From NCBI GenBank assembly GCA_047967505.1, contig CM106539.1: a stretch of 64,000 nucleotides of DNA. One strand, given 5' to 3'. Both the position numbers and the translations under genes were made by a program. Each line of letters starts with the position of its first letter. Position 1 is the first letter of the stretch. This stretch comes from Dipteris shenzhenensis. Taxonomy: Eukaryota; Polypodiophyta; Polypodiopsida; Gleicheniales. Below the pieces are notes generated by a model. The model ran no database searches. It was given only the letters and a program-made list of their open reading frames with translations, and was not told the origin of the DNA. Shown piece after piece: positions 50,641-61,320 of the stretch.

Positions 50641-50819
50641 ATTGGGGGCTGTCACACCAAGGAATTCATTTCTCTTGCCCTCATGGCCAAGGGTGCTGTT
50701 TGGAGCATTAGGACATGTTGATCCTCATGTAAGAGGTAGTGACTTATGATGCCACTTCCATCCTCATAAGGGTGATAGTCAAGATGTCTGTGATCATGTT
50801 CTGGCTCCTCCCAGATCTG

Positions 50820-51365
50820 TCCCCAGAGCTATCCCAATGGTTGGACGGTTAGCTATAACTTGACGGGTCATTGGGATAGTATTAAGGCAACGGTCAGAGG
50901 GATAGCAGTAAAGCAATGGTCAAAGGGTTAGCTGTATGATGATAAGGCATAGGGATAGTATCAAGGTCGGAGGGTTAGCAGTTGACACATGTCGATGAGT
51001 TAGGGTGATATTGTATGCAATGGTCGTAGGGCTTACGTTAAAGCAATGGGCAGTGGGATGTGAGTATGGCAACGGTCATAGCGCTAGAAATAAAGCAATG
51101 GTCGGCAAGATGGTTTGCCTCGGAGGGATACCAAGATGGCAATGGTCGGAGGGTTAGCCATATGGCGACGGACTGTGGGGATGGACTTAAGGCGAGGGGT
51201 CAATGCCTGTTAGACTAGGGGGATAGCAGACTATGCCATGTCATCAATAAGGTGGTGGGCTAAGTGATTGACATGTGCCAGATCATAGTGATAGAGCTAA
51301 GGCGATAGGTCATTGGGATAGCGAGCTAAGGTGACGAGTCGTGGCGATAGGAATTGTCTAGAAAT
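50820..51365 (-). repeat. Degenerate minisatellite in leader of minus-strand copy
   Basis: About 20 imperfect units made of GGGATAGC/GGGTTAGC, AGTAAAGCAATGG or AAGGCAACGGTC and GGAGGG words, with spacing of about 25-30 bp. Equivalent to 9130-9870 in the other minus-strand copy. Confidence 0.7.
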
Positions 51366-51780
51366 AGGCTATTTTGTCGACTCCCTTCTGATGATTCCCG
51401 ATGGTTTTCCAAGTTTTGTTCCAAGTTTGTGTGCATGTAGGGGTTGTTAAGGACCTAAACTACCTATCACAAACAAAAAACATAAAACAACAATAACTTT
51501 TGGCACACAAACAAATGGTTTCTACAAGTTGGACTGCCAAGCACCCAAAACCACTTCAAAATTCCACTCCAATCTTCATTTTCAAGTGTTTTTAGTTGGA
51601 TTTGATACTACAACTACAACTCAAATGCATGACAATGGTTTTATGGATAGAAAGTTGAAAAGTGATCTTTCCTACTCTAAAATCACTCTTTTTTCACTAG
51701 TTTTTGCTTCCAATCCACTCCTAATCTCCACTAACAAGGACTAAAGGCATGTGCAATGGGTTGTTTACGGGAAGAAGCTC
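51366..51780 (-). mobile_element. Leader of minus-strand copy up to the head-to-head junction
   Basis: Shares CACTAACAAG...GTGCAATGGG words with the leader at 10250-10300. It stops near 51780 without reaching its primer site or LTR, and the plus-strand copy of the same family begins there. Confidence 0.55.
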
Positions 51781-52370
51781 ACCCTTCAAGCTGTGCATAG
51801 AGAAAAAGAACTCAAGGCAGAGGTGGTCAGGATGAAATGCTAGGCCATCAAGGAAGGCAGAATTCATAATGCTAAGCTCCTACAGTGTAGGAAAATGACA
51901 CTGCTTAAAGCAACGATTGAACATGAGCAACTAACAGAGGAGATAACGGTAGAACCAGCCTGGTTGCTTGTTCAACTGTAGGTTCTGTGCATGTGCATCA
52001 AAGCACTCGTGGACCTAGGAGCGAGCCACAACTTCTTCTCCTGAGAGGTATGGGAAAAGCTACAGGTACCCCTAACCCTCACCGTTGCTTCAATAAGAGC
52101 TATAAATGGTCAGCTCCTACAAACTTTGGGTTATGTAAATCTAAGTCTAATGGTTGTTCGCCAAGCAGTAGATATACGATTTTATGTTCTCCCTATAGAA
52201 GCAACCGAAGAACATATTATACTAGGAAGAACCTGGTGCTATGCTATCAACTGCCAAATTGACTCGCATGCCCGAACTGCTTCACTCACCAATGGTGGTC
52301 AAATGATGGTAGTTGCTATGTGGACCAAGCCCCCCCTCTTTAGCTCCGACCTTGCCAATCCAAGATAATG
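51781..52370 (+). pseudogene. Gypsy-type gag C-terminus and retropepsin, plus copy
   Basis: The gag tail (HREKELKAEVVRMKC) is followed by a retropepsin. CIKALVDLGASHNFFS (about 51990-52035) carries the catalytic Asp in a DLGAS context where DSGA is usual. LTVASIRAINGQLLQTLGYV, IRFYVLPIEATEEH and the flap-side IILGRTWCYAINCQID (52200-52265) complete the fold. Stops interrupt it at about 51825, 51980 and 52040. It is truncated at the 5' side at the junction with the inverted copy. Homologous to 49209-49360 on the minus strand. Confidence 0.7.
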
Positions 52371-53000
52371 AAGCTACACAGCAAGGCAGACCAGAAGCCC
52401 CAGCCCCCACTAGCACCCCACTTTAAGGTCCCTGCTAGAAAGGAGAAGAAAGCTCGTCACAGTGGTAAACCAATGCCAGCTCAACCGACACAACCATCCT
52501 CCACCCAAGAAATTTGAGAGCTGCAAATACAAGAGGCTATCCTCTGTGCCCATCACTTCGATCGGAACTGACTCCCAGAGAATGTTAAAGCAGCAGCAAT
52601 AGATCTGCTCTTGCCCCAAGAAAGCCTCTCCTCTGAACCCATCCATTACAAGAAGAAATCCACATTGCTCACTCGTGCCCCTGCCTCATCCACCACCACA
52701 CACTGCGAACAGTTCGATCAACACCACCCGCTTGGGTGGCCAAGGTAAGAAAGTTGCTTGGGTCCAAAAGTCGACAGTCCCAACCCTGAAGGAGTTGAAG
52801 GTAGCACCATAAGAATCTGATCTTGGAGGGCTTAGATCTCCTTCTTTATAGCAAAGAAAATAGGGATTTCTAGCTCAAATGAAAGCTCACATATGGGCAA
52901 ATCTCTGGTGCAGAGGTCAGGCGTAATGTCGCATGGTGTTGCTGGCTAGAACGTTGTCAATGTCGACTAGTTTTTGGCTCTTTTCTCCTCGAATATATAA
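52371..53000 (+). other. Spacer after retropepsin, plus copy
   Basis: Interrupted frames with PARKEKKARHSGKPMPAQP and LLLPQESLSSEP but no RT, RNase H or integrase motif. Equivalent in position to the spacer in the minus copy. Its right part may already belong to the nested Copia fragment. Confidence 0.4.
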
Positions 53001-53329
53001 CCATTGCTACTCAAACTTGAACACAAGAGAGTACAAAGTATGGAAAAGCTTTCCCTAAAAGGAATTAGAAAGAGGTGGAGCAGAGAAGGAGAATACGTGA
53101 AAGAGAGCTTCGACGGAATTCGGGGAATGGCGACCAGCAGCGACAATCATTTTCTAATTCCTTGCATGCGGAAGGTCGCCCATACGAAGGGTCTCTCTAG
53201 CCAGAAGGACTTGGAGAATGGTGAAACAACAAGGGAGAACAAGCTCTCACAAGTTTGGGGAAGAAATGGTGAAGATGAAGAAGAAGAAGATGATGACATG
53301 GCATAAATGGGCTCAAGGAGGATCATAGT

Positions 53330-53341
53330 GCTCTGATACCA
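53330..53341 (-). promoter_or_regulatory. Primer binding site (iMet type)
   Basis: GCTCTGATACCA on +, the exact complement of TGGTATCAGAGC, separated from the LTR by two A residues. Confidence 0.85.
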
Positions 53342-53343
53342 AA

Positions 53344-53696
53344 TGTAGAATCATGTGGGATAGAATAGATGCATCTTGGAAGAGGAGTGAGAGCACAAGA
53401 TGTAACCAAAATGTTGTTCACTATAGATTGTGAGAGAGGTGACTCTCTCTTATAGAAATGGGGAGAAGGTGGCACCTTCCCTACATTAGTGGCAATCAGC
53501 CCCTACATCAGTGGGACTAGCCTAAATCAAAGGAACCTCCCATGTGGGGGCCTTTGGCTTACATCATCACTTAGGTCACACACTAGACACATCATAGCAC
53601 TTGATGTGCCTCTACAACACACACAAACACACATGTGACTCCCCTAGATGCACACATGCACCATAAAGCAAGCCCTTGATCACACTTATCCCAACA
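53344..53696 (-). repeat. Copia LTR (353 bp)
   Basis: On the minus strand TGTTGGGATAAGTGTG...GATTCTACA, with TGT...ACA ends. The TGTTGGGATAAGTG start is common among plant Copia LTRs. Confidence 0.8.
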
Positions 53697-54800
53697 CCCT
53701 TCCACTACAATTTGAATAGCCTATTTATGTCTTACTCTTCCTCATCCACTGACTCCCTCATCACTAAACTCCTATCCTTGTTTCCAATGGATATCGAACA
53801 TGACTTCTTCGAGTTCAAAAGAGACCTGGGATTCCACCCTCGCCCTATCCCAGAGGCCATTGGCCCATTCGACTCCTAAAGCACTCTGTCTGCCATGATC
53901 CGCATCCCTGCCGAGATAGCCTTGGAAGACTTACAAGGTGAAGAGACATCCACCAAGTAGGCCACTCAAGAGGATCCAACCATGGCAGCCATGCATCCCT
54001 CGAGGTCACAAAAGCACACCCTGATGCCAACAGTACGCGAGTACAAGGTCGTGTGCTCCCAAGCACACTTGCCACTTGGAGAAGCATGGCTCCAAGAACT
54101 AAATGCTTGCATGATACACTCGCGCTTTGCATACAAGGGCCATGACTATACCCTCCACTACCATACAGCAGTAGCATACGTAGCTTTCTAGGACCCAGTA
54201 GTGGTGGAGGCACTCAACTTTGCAGGCTTGGGCAAAATAGCCGCCTGTCTCCCATAGCACTTAGACATGACACTACTGGAAGAATTCCTCAAGGCATACA
54301 ACAACAACACCAACACCAACATTGGCATCTTGCGAGATGCAGCAGGAAATCCCCACCACTACCAAATCAATTAGGACACAGTGTAGGTAGCCTTCAACCT
54401 GCCAGTGGTCGGGGAGAAATACTCCAAGAAGAAGAAAACACTCGACGCCATCAAAACAGTCTGTCACTATGACTACCACAAGTGCAAGGGCCGCCTCTAG
54501 TTCACAGCCATCCATAAGCCCGAAGTGGAGTGACCAGCAAGAGCCTTGCAATGGCTCACTCAAGTCAAGCACATGGACCATCATCAGTCCATTGTGCCAA
54601 ATATATTGCTGTGCATGGTGGAGTTCCAAGAGACAAACTGGGCTAACTACTTCTACAGCCAAATATGAGACGATCTTGGCACCCATGGGGTTATACATGC
54701 TAGTCCTCTATTACTTAAAGAGTCAGCATTTGCCAGTCGGCTTCGGCCTACTAGCAGAGAAATCCACCATCGGCCTAGTATAGACCAAGCAACAAGAAAC
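53697..54800 (+). pseudogene. ORF-X: unknown coding region, plus copy
   Basis: A frame from about 53727 begins SYSSSSTDSLITKLLSLFPM and DIEHDFFEFKRDLGFHP, then runs through VREYKVVCSQAHLPLGEAW, GHDYTLHYHTAVAYVAF, LLEEFLKAYNNNTNTNIGIL and VPNILLCMVEFQETNWANYF, with several TAG stops. It aligns with the minus copy at 46840-47471 and 43899-44309 over its length. No domain of a known family is recognised. It is found where pol would be in an autonomous gypsy element. An env-like or captured gene origin is possible but unproven. Confidence 0.6.
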
Positions 54801-56030
54801 AGAGGTGAGGCCCAAGAGAGCAAGGACAATGCCCAGTGTCACTCCGGTAATTCATTTGCAACTGGACACAAGTCAGCTGCTTGACCAATATGAGACCGCC
54901 CGTTGCATGAATTCCTGTGCCAACAACTACGCCTCTAATAGCCGGATCCTCAAAACAAGGCAAATGGGTTATCATTGAAGACCTCCAGGGCAATGTGACA
55001 ATTGAAATCGGCCTCCATATAGGAGCCGAAGCTATGCCGACCACCCCCACTGTGCCCTACGTCTCAGTCTCCACCACCCCCCAAGAGACAACATCCTTTG
55101 CCACTGGCACCGCTTCCACTGCATGGGCAAGCCTAGCGGAGGCCTTACAATTTTGCAGTGCACCCCAGTATAAGGCATCAGGTGGCTATAGCCACATGAT
55201 GGGCAGAGCAGTTGTCACGCACGGACCTGATGGAGCTAAACCTCTTTGAAGCCATGGCACAACTCCCATAGGTCACCCGCACAATTTTACAAAGGAGGCA
55301 GGAACAAGACTAATAACTCTCTGCAAGTCTCATCCAAGCCTAGCTCTCTACGCATGAAAGCCAATTGACAATGGTTGCAGCCCAAGTAATAGGCCATGCT
55401 GCAATACATAGAGCCGAAAAATACTAGGAGAGCTCGAGCTCACTCTTACAAGGCTCAAGGATGACCTCGCCACTAGTGAATCCTTGGTCCAGATGCTCAT
55501 GGACTAGGCAGACAAGGCAGAGTCGAACCTACACACAACACTGGAACAATAGGCACATGTAGAGTGGTATGCCCGATCACAAGAATCCCACAAACAACAG
55601 ATCTGATCTTTACAGGATCTCTTGGCACAAGAGAGGAACCTAACGGTCTCCCTCCAAGAAGAAAATGAACGCCAGCGTGCCACCGGCCAAACAGAGGAGT
55701 TAGGATTGGAAGACCGGGAGCAACACGGTTTTGGATGTACAAGGAGGTCTCCGTACAATTAGTGACATACAGACTTGAACCATGCACCATCTCCCAAACC
55801 CTCCAAATGCACTTTGATGCACAAAATCTCATCTTCCACCTAGACCTCACTACTCCACTTCCACCTAACACCCTCTAGACTTTCCTTCGGCATAACCCCG
55901 ACCACTACTACCCCATCTTAGCCATGCCATACTTCTCTCTTGATCTCCAACCCACTTCTCTATCTCTTCTCTGACCCTCCAATCTCCAAACACTATCCGC
56001 CCATCCCATCCTCCTCAATTTTCAAGCCTA
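54801..56030 (+). pseudogene. ORF-X/Y linker with helical segments, plus copy
   Basis: Interrupted frames include VIEDLQGNVTIEIGLHIGAE (near 54970) and Glu/Gln-rich stretches near 55440-55720 that correspond to the coiled-coil segment of the minus copy (43033-43374). CHFDAQNLIFHLDL-like sequence (near 55810) matches the NLIFHIDLIAPLLPSTLKT start of the minus copy's ORF-Y. No enzyme motif seen. Confidence 0.45.
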
Positions 56031-57364
56031 ATGCAGCATCATCACATTGAGTCCCTTAATTACCCTATGGATGATGAAATAATGCAACTCGCAAAGCCCG
56101 AGGAACTCATGCCATGGGTCTACACTCCCACAAGTCTACATACAGACATCAATTGGATGCAGACCTATGGCCGAGCCTTAGCCGCCCAATCTCAAGGGCA
56201 CCTTGCGGCCTACCAGTCCACAACCTACCACCGCCTCGGAATAATAATCCTCTTCAATAGGGTGCTATAGGCTCTCCAAGACTCACTTGAGTCCTTGGTG
56301 AGAAATTTTGAAACAATTCACGTAGCCTACCTAGAGGAAGTCACTGAGGAAGAGGGAAATGAAGCAATCACCCTCTTTAATACCACCACCCCCTGGCAAA
56401 AATTCCACTACCGCCTCCTCTAGATCTCGCCCTACCCACCCAACAAGCAACCCACCTCCCCCTCCCTCGGACTTACTGCCCGACTACTCGTCTAATGCCT
56501 CTAACACCACCACTGCATAGCACGGACCCTCCTCGTCCATCTCCTCCAACACTTTGGTCGACCCTCTTGTGACGAAGCCTTCAACATGTTGCTCAAAGCA
56601 GCCAACTTTGTGCAAGGAGCTGATGCATCAACGCCTCTCAGCACATAGGGGTCGGAGCCCATGCCACCTGCAGATGATGATGCTCTGCCATCCCCGCTAG
56701 TTTCCCCCTGTGAAGATGTCCACTGGCACTTGGACTTACAGTCCTTTCCGGAGATACTAGATAGCGCTCTCATGCACCATTAGAAGCGCTAGTTTGAGGG
56801 CTCACACCTCCACGTCTATGAAATTCTTGAGCTGCTGCCCCTCACACAATTCATCACGCAGTCCTTCAACGACTGGCGCCACCCACCAAAGCGCATGAGA
56901 GGAGGATACAGCCATGCCCTCGATGCCCCAATCCCCACAACTGATGCCGATGCTGGTTTGCAGCCACAATGGCAGCTACCCTTCTTAAAGCTAGAGAAAT
57001 TTTGGCGCTACTACCACAGTGCACCCATGGATCATCGAGTCTACCCACTCTACATGCCCATGAATGACGATGGACTTGGGCCGCATTTCGTGACCTCCAG
57101 TAGAAGGACCCAAATGTGTTGTACAATTTTCCAAGTATAACTTCCCCAAAGAGATGACTCGAGGGATTTTGCTTCTGCCTCGAGTCATTCAACGACACAT
57201 ATGGCTCAGTGCCAGATCTTGCCGTTGTCACCACAATACATTTCAACTGCCTCCTCTTACTCCTCCGCAATCTTCCAACCCACAATTGCCCCATTGACGA
57301 CCGCATCCACAATTTGAACAACCAGATTGTCTTCAATCCCGACGTCGGTTTGATTCAATTCTAG
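56031..57364 (+). pseudogene. ORF-Y: unknown coding region, plus copy
   Basis: MQLAKPEELMPWVYTPTSLH, DINWMQTYG and YHRLGIIILFNRVL (56080-56270), then LPFLKLEKFWRYYHSAPMD and YPLYMPMNDDGLG (56980-57075). KYNFPKEMTRGILLLPRVIQ and RHIWLSARS (about 57135-57215) follow. All these blocks recur in order at 41446-42893 on the minus strand. TAG stops interrupt it. The protein family is unknown to me. It ends just before the LTR, in the place of integrase or an envelope-like ORF. Confidence 0.6.
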
Positions 57365-58324
57365 GACCAAGGATTCAAGGATTCCAGGCACAGGTTGTAT
57401 GTTCTAGCTCACACCAAGACCAAAGAGTGCAAGCAATGTGCACACTTTAGGTCTACGTTCATGGAAATAGCCACGCCAATGAAAATAGCCATGAAAGGAG
57501 TACAGCTCAAACTCAAGGAGTTTGATCCCCAAATATTGCGAGCCAAAGGATTCCAGGCAATGTGCAGGCTTGTCATGGGGTGTCTCACGAAAGTTAAGCC
57601 TCACCACTCCAAGTTTTGAGCCTAAGGCATGGGATTTGAACCACAAATGGTTTAAGGTGTGAGGGTGCTCAGGGAGTTTAAACCCAAAATCACCTAAGCC
57701 TAGGAGGCGCGAGGCTAACACAAGCGCTATTTGGGAATTGGACCACCTCCTAATTCCAGGCTTGTCCCAAGCGCTCTAATATGGTTAACACAAGCGCTAT
57801 TTCTGCTAGTAGGGAGAGATGGTAAAATAGCAATATGCCTTGGCACCCTATGGGCCCAAGAGCCCTTGGTTGTAAAGAGAGGGAGAATGCTAAAAAGGAA
57901 AAGGGTTGGCCCTCCCTTCAAAAAGTGACTTGTATAAAAGGCCAAATGTTTGACTCTAGTCTTCATTGATGTTTGCACAAGTTGAATACAAGCTCCCTCT
58001 TCTCTTCCAAGAGAGTGTTTTGGGTGTTCTCTTGTTTCCTTCATAGTGTCCTTGTAGTTGCCACTCTATCCCCCTTCACTCCCTTCTCCCCTTCCCCTCT
58101 TCCTCTCTTCTTCTCCCTCCCTCCTCCCTCTCCACTCCCCTCTTCCCTTTCCCCTTCCCTCTCTCTCACACGTGGAACCACATTGCAACAATCCAAAGGC
58201 CGCTTGCATGACACTTGCATATGACTCGTGCTATGCATTGCTCCCAAAAGGAGTAGCTAGGAGGGGAGACTCTATCGGCATATCTTCAACATCCCCATGA
58301 CATGTGAGTCACCGCCGAGACCCA
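57365..58324 (+). repeat. 3' LTR of plus-strand gypsy-like copy (5'-truncated)
   Basis: Inverse match of 10352-11310. It begins abruptly at CCAAGGATTCAAGGATTCCA; the polypurine tract and first part of the LTR are missing. It ends GAGACCCA at 58324, where similarity to the other copy stops. It includes the pyrimidine-rich tract 58078-58168 and the TATA box at 57933. Confidence 0.8.
57933..57940 (+). promoter_or_regulatory. TATA box of the LTR promoter
   Basis: GTGACTTGTATAAAAGGCC; TATAAAAG at 57933-57940. Conserved with the inverted LTR near 10719-10727, supporting the orientation of the family. Confidence 0.6.
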
Positions 58325-59035
58325 CTACACTCAGCCATTGCTGAGAGCCTCATTGAGCAAAATTTGAACAAAAGATATTACATCCAAAGACGATATAGTA
58401 CAACTCAGTCGTTAGTGAGAGTCTCATTGAGGCTTGCTAATATAGACAACAATGCATTATCGTATTCATAGAGAATAGCTTGCTACATCCATATTTTTTT
58501 GGGATCTGATGGAGGCGACATGGATATTTTTAGGGAGCCGATGGAGAGGCCGAAGACCATGCACAATTGCAAGCATCAAAATCCTTATCCCTTCATAAAA
58601 GTCCTTAGCCCTTCATCAATGTCTCTAGGCTATCCATTGAACACAAATAAATAGAGGCTAGCTATGTGCATGCCATCCAAGGTGGCGACGTGGAGATTTT
58701 CAAGGAGTAGATGGAGCGTCCAAAGACTGTGCATACGTAAAGCCATCTCAATTCCTATCGAGTGCAACAAGATTGCCTTTAGGAGAAAGCAGACAAGATG
58801 GGGATCATGTTGATATGAGGGGGGCTAAAATTGGGGTCGGTAGGAGGCATGGTGATGATGAACAGGTGAAAAGAGATGAGTATGCCGGATGAGCAACGGA
58901 GTGGACGAGCAATGGAGTGGATGAAAGCTAGAGCAAAATATAAAAAAGTACAGAAGGGGAGCGGATGAGAGTTGGAAGTGAGGAGAATGGACAAAAGTAG
59001 CCAAATAGCATTATCGATGTTTGGGGCCACGGTTA
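58325..59035. other. Unresolved sequence with a diverged duplication
   Basis: GATGGAGGCGACATGGATAT with GATGGAGAGGCCGAAGACCA (from 58508) resembles GGTGGCGACGTGGAGATTTT with GATGGAGCGTCCAAAGACTG (from 58683), an old duplication with an offset near 170 bp. No gene seen. Confidence 0.5.
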
Positions 59036-59039
59036 AATA

Positions 59040-59835
59040 GTAACAGTGGCACTCTACTTAATCGTCTAAATAATAATGAGCCACCTTCAATCAATCAAAA
59101 ATTGAGCCACCAATTAATCACTCATGGGCCATCACAGTGACTGGAAGATTAATTGTACGTATGCAAGCCAGATGGTGCCATCCAAATAATCATGAGCCAT
59201 CTTCAATTAATCAAAATTCAAGCTGCCAATTAATCACATGCTTAGCTGCCACATGCAGTGCTATACTCTGCAGCCTTAATGGCCTTCTTTGCCATCCGAA
59301 GCTTTATCAGAAGGCCTTAAAAAAATTTGGTCTTCAAAATAAGGCCACGATTTTGAAATAAATCTAAATTTAGAAGGCTAGAGTAAAATCTAGATAGGCA
59401 TGCAAGCCTGTCTAGTTACAGAATCATGAGTTGCTATTTAATCACATGCCACCATGGTGATTGGTAATACCTGCACTAAAAATTAAAAAAAATACCACTT
59501 CTCAATGGGGACATAAAATTTCATGCAAGCTTATCCAAATAATCATGAAGGAGCCACCATGTCAGTGATTAGTAATTAACTAGTACTTAATCGCATGCAT
59601 GCCCAGTAGTGCCATCCAAATAATCATTAGCCAAATTTAATTAATCGAATTCAAGCTACCAATTAATCGCATGCTACCCATCCAAATAATCACGAAGGAG
59701 CCAACATGCCTGGCATCATGGACCACCATGATTGATAATTAGATGATGCCTCCACTTAATCGCATGTAAGTCTAATGGTGGCATCCAAATAATCATGAGC
59801 CACATTTAATTAATCAAATTTCAAGACGTCAATTT
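59040..59835 (+). repeat. AT-rich complex repeat (CATCCAAATAATCATGAGCCA type)
   Basis: At least six imperfect copies of CATCCAAATAATCATGAGCC (about 59062, 59176, 59530, 59610, 59672, 59782). They are joined to AATTAATCAAATTCAAGCTGCC and AATTAATCGCATG words. Spacing is irregular (60-350 bp). No coding potential. Confidence 0.75.
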
Positions 59836-59999
59836 GTTTTTACAAAAAAGACTCATGTTTAGCCTTTGATGCTTGCAGCAAAGTTTTCTTACAGTTAGTA
59901 TGGAGGCGAACTATTCAATGGTTTAGCCAAATCCCAACTACCATGATGATTGCTAAATAGGCCTCAACCAACTGCTGCAGTGGCCCTCACTTGAGCCAA

Positions 60000-60398
60000 C
60001 TACCATGGTCGGATGGCTCTGGGACGAACGGTTCTAATGTGTGGTCGGTGGCCTATTTCGGGACCAACCTCCAGTCGGCCATTTTGGGCCGACTAGGTCG
60101 GTCTCCCAATTGGGTCTAACTGACTACGACTGGTGGCTATATAAGAGTAAGCCCGTGAAGCCCATATTCATCACTGGCTACAGCAACCCTGATTCCTTAG
60201 CATCTGGCCTCCGTCCTCTACTGTTTCTAGCACACCATCAAAGCTTCTCACACAGGAGCGCATGGCTGGGAGGCAGCGCCATCTATTGTATCAGTTTTAC
60301 AGTAATCAAATTTTTGATTCTCCATACTATCTGCTTTTCTCTCTTGCATACGAGATGTGTTATCTATTGAGCACAGACGTTGCATTGTTTTCTTACAT
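60000..60398 (+). repeat. 5' LTR (3' part) of plus-strand Copia
   Basis: Ends TTCTTACA directly before the primer site. It contains GTCGGCC/GTCGGT-rich sequence and a TATATAAG (60138-60145), similar in style to the LTR at 26931-27521. The left boundary is not determined; no TGTAAG start was found upstream. Confidence 0.6.
60138..60145 (+). promoter_or_regulatory. TATA box in Copia LTR
   Basis: GGCTATATAAGAG about 260 bases before the LTR end. Confidence 0.6.
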
Positions 60399-60410
60399 GG
60401 TATCAGAGCT
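60399..60410 (+). promoter_or_regulatory. Primer binding site (iMet type)
   Basis: TGGTATCAGAGC starts immediately after the LTR's terminal ACA. Confidence 0.9.
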
Positions 60411-60467
60411 TGGGCTCTAGCAAGAAGATTTGGTAGTGTGTTTCTATTTGTGAGTAGATTGTGAGAG

Positions 60468-61281
60468 ATGGCCCAGCCCGCAAGACTATGAATCCCATCG
60501 TTTGACGAAAGCGGAAAGTTGGACGGCACTATCCACTCTAGAAGTTCAAGATGAAGACCATCCTAAGCGCATACGAGCTTTGGGATACTGCTATTGGGGT
60601 GGACATGAAGCCGGTTGCAAGACCGAATCTAGCCAATGCAGGACAACAGATAGTACCAACTGCGGATGAGATTCTCACATGGATAAGAAGAAATGCAGAT
60701 GCATTGTGTTCTATTGTCTATAGTGTAAGTGATTCTGTCATGGCATTAATTCAACATGTCACCATAGCGGAGGAGGCATGGATGGTCTTGAAAAATCAGT
60801 ACGAGACCACGAATCAGATGCGGATTCAGAATCAAGAGACTCAACTCGCGAACGAGAAACTGTTCGAGTTTGAAACGGCAGAGAAGTTCATCACCTGGGT
60901 GAAGAATCTGTGCGATTAGATGACTGCGATTGGCATCACCATCACCAGCGAGAATCTAGCACAAAGGTGCATACAGATTCTCCCACCAAAGTACGATAGT
61001 CTTGTTACGGCGTTGAATACGCAGAATAAAAATCCACCCCTCAAGTTTGAGGATTTCAGTGCGATGCTTCTGGAGGAGGAGATGTGTCAAAAGGCAAGGA
61101 CTAGAGAAGATTTGGCTTTCTTGGCTGGATCAAAGAAAGGAAAGGGTAAGGACTCTGGTAACCCATCTTCTTCTGATGATAAAAAGAGAAAGAAGAAGAT
61201 CAAGTGCTTCTATTGCAACAAGGCAGAGCACAAGCAGAATGAGTGCCGGAAGAAGATTGCAGATGAGAAGTACAGAGAGTA
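60468..61281 (+). pseudogene. Copia gag, interrupted
   Basis: A gag start ATG lies at 60468-60470. The frame is then broken, and a TAG stands directly before KFKMKTIL where Trp is usual. The main frame (60551-60919) has ILTWIRRNADALCSIVYSVS and a UBN2-like helical region, ending at TAG after VKNLCD. It resumes at 60920 with MTAIGITITSENLAQRC, a Lys-rich linker and the CCHC zinc knuckle CFYCNKAEHKQNEC. Two nonsense changes of CAG/TGG type are enough to explain the breaks. Copia family assignment is firm. Confidence 0.85.
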
Positions 61282-61320
61282 AAGAAAGAGTCCAGCAACA
61301 ACACGTAGGCATTACCAATA

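Larger units (their letters stand above)
53000..53696 (-). mobile_element. Nested Copia fragment: LTR, PBS and leader/gag start
   Basis: Minus-strand element remnant inserted between the protease spacer and ORF-X of the plus-strand copy. It has a 353-bp LTR (53344-53696), a primer site (53330-53341) and about 330 bases of internal sequence, ending near 53000. Only the 5' end is present, so it is truncated; no target duplication could be matched. Confidence 0.7.
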
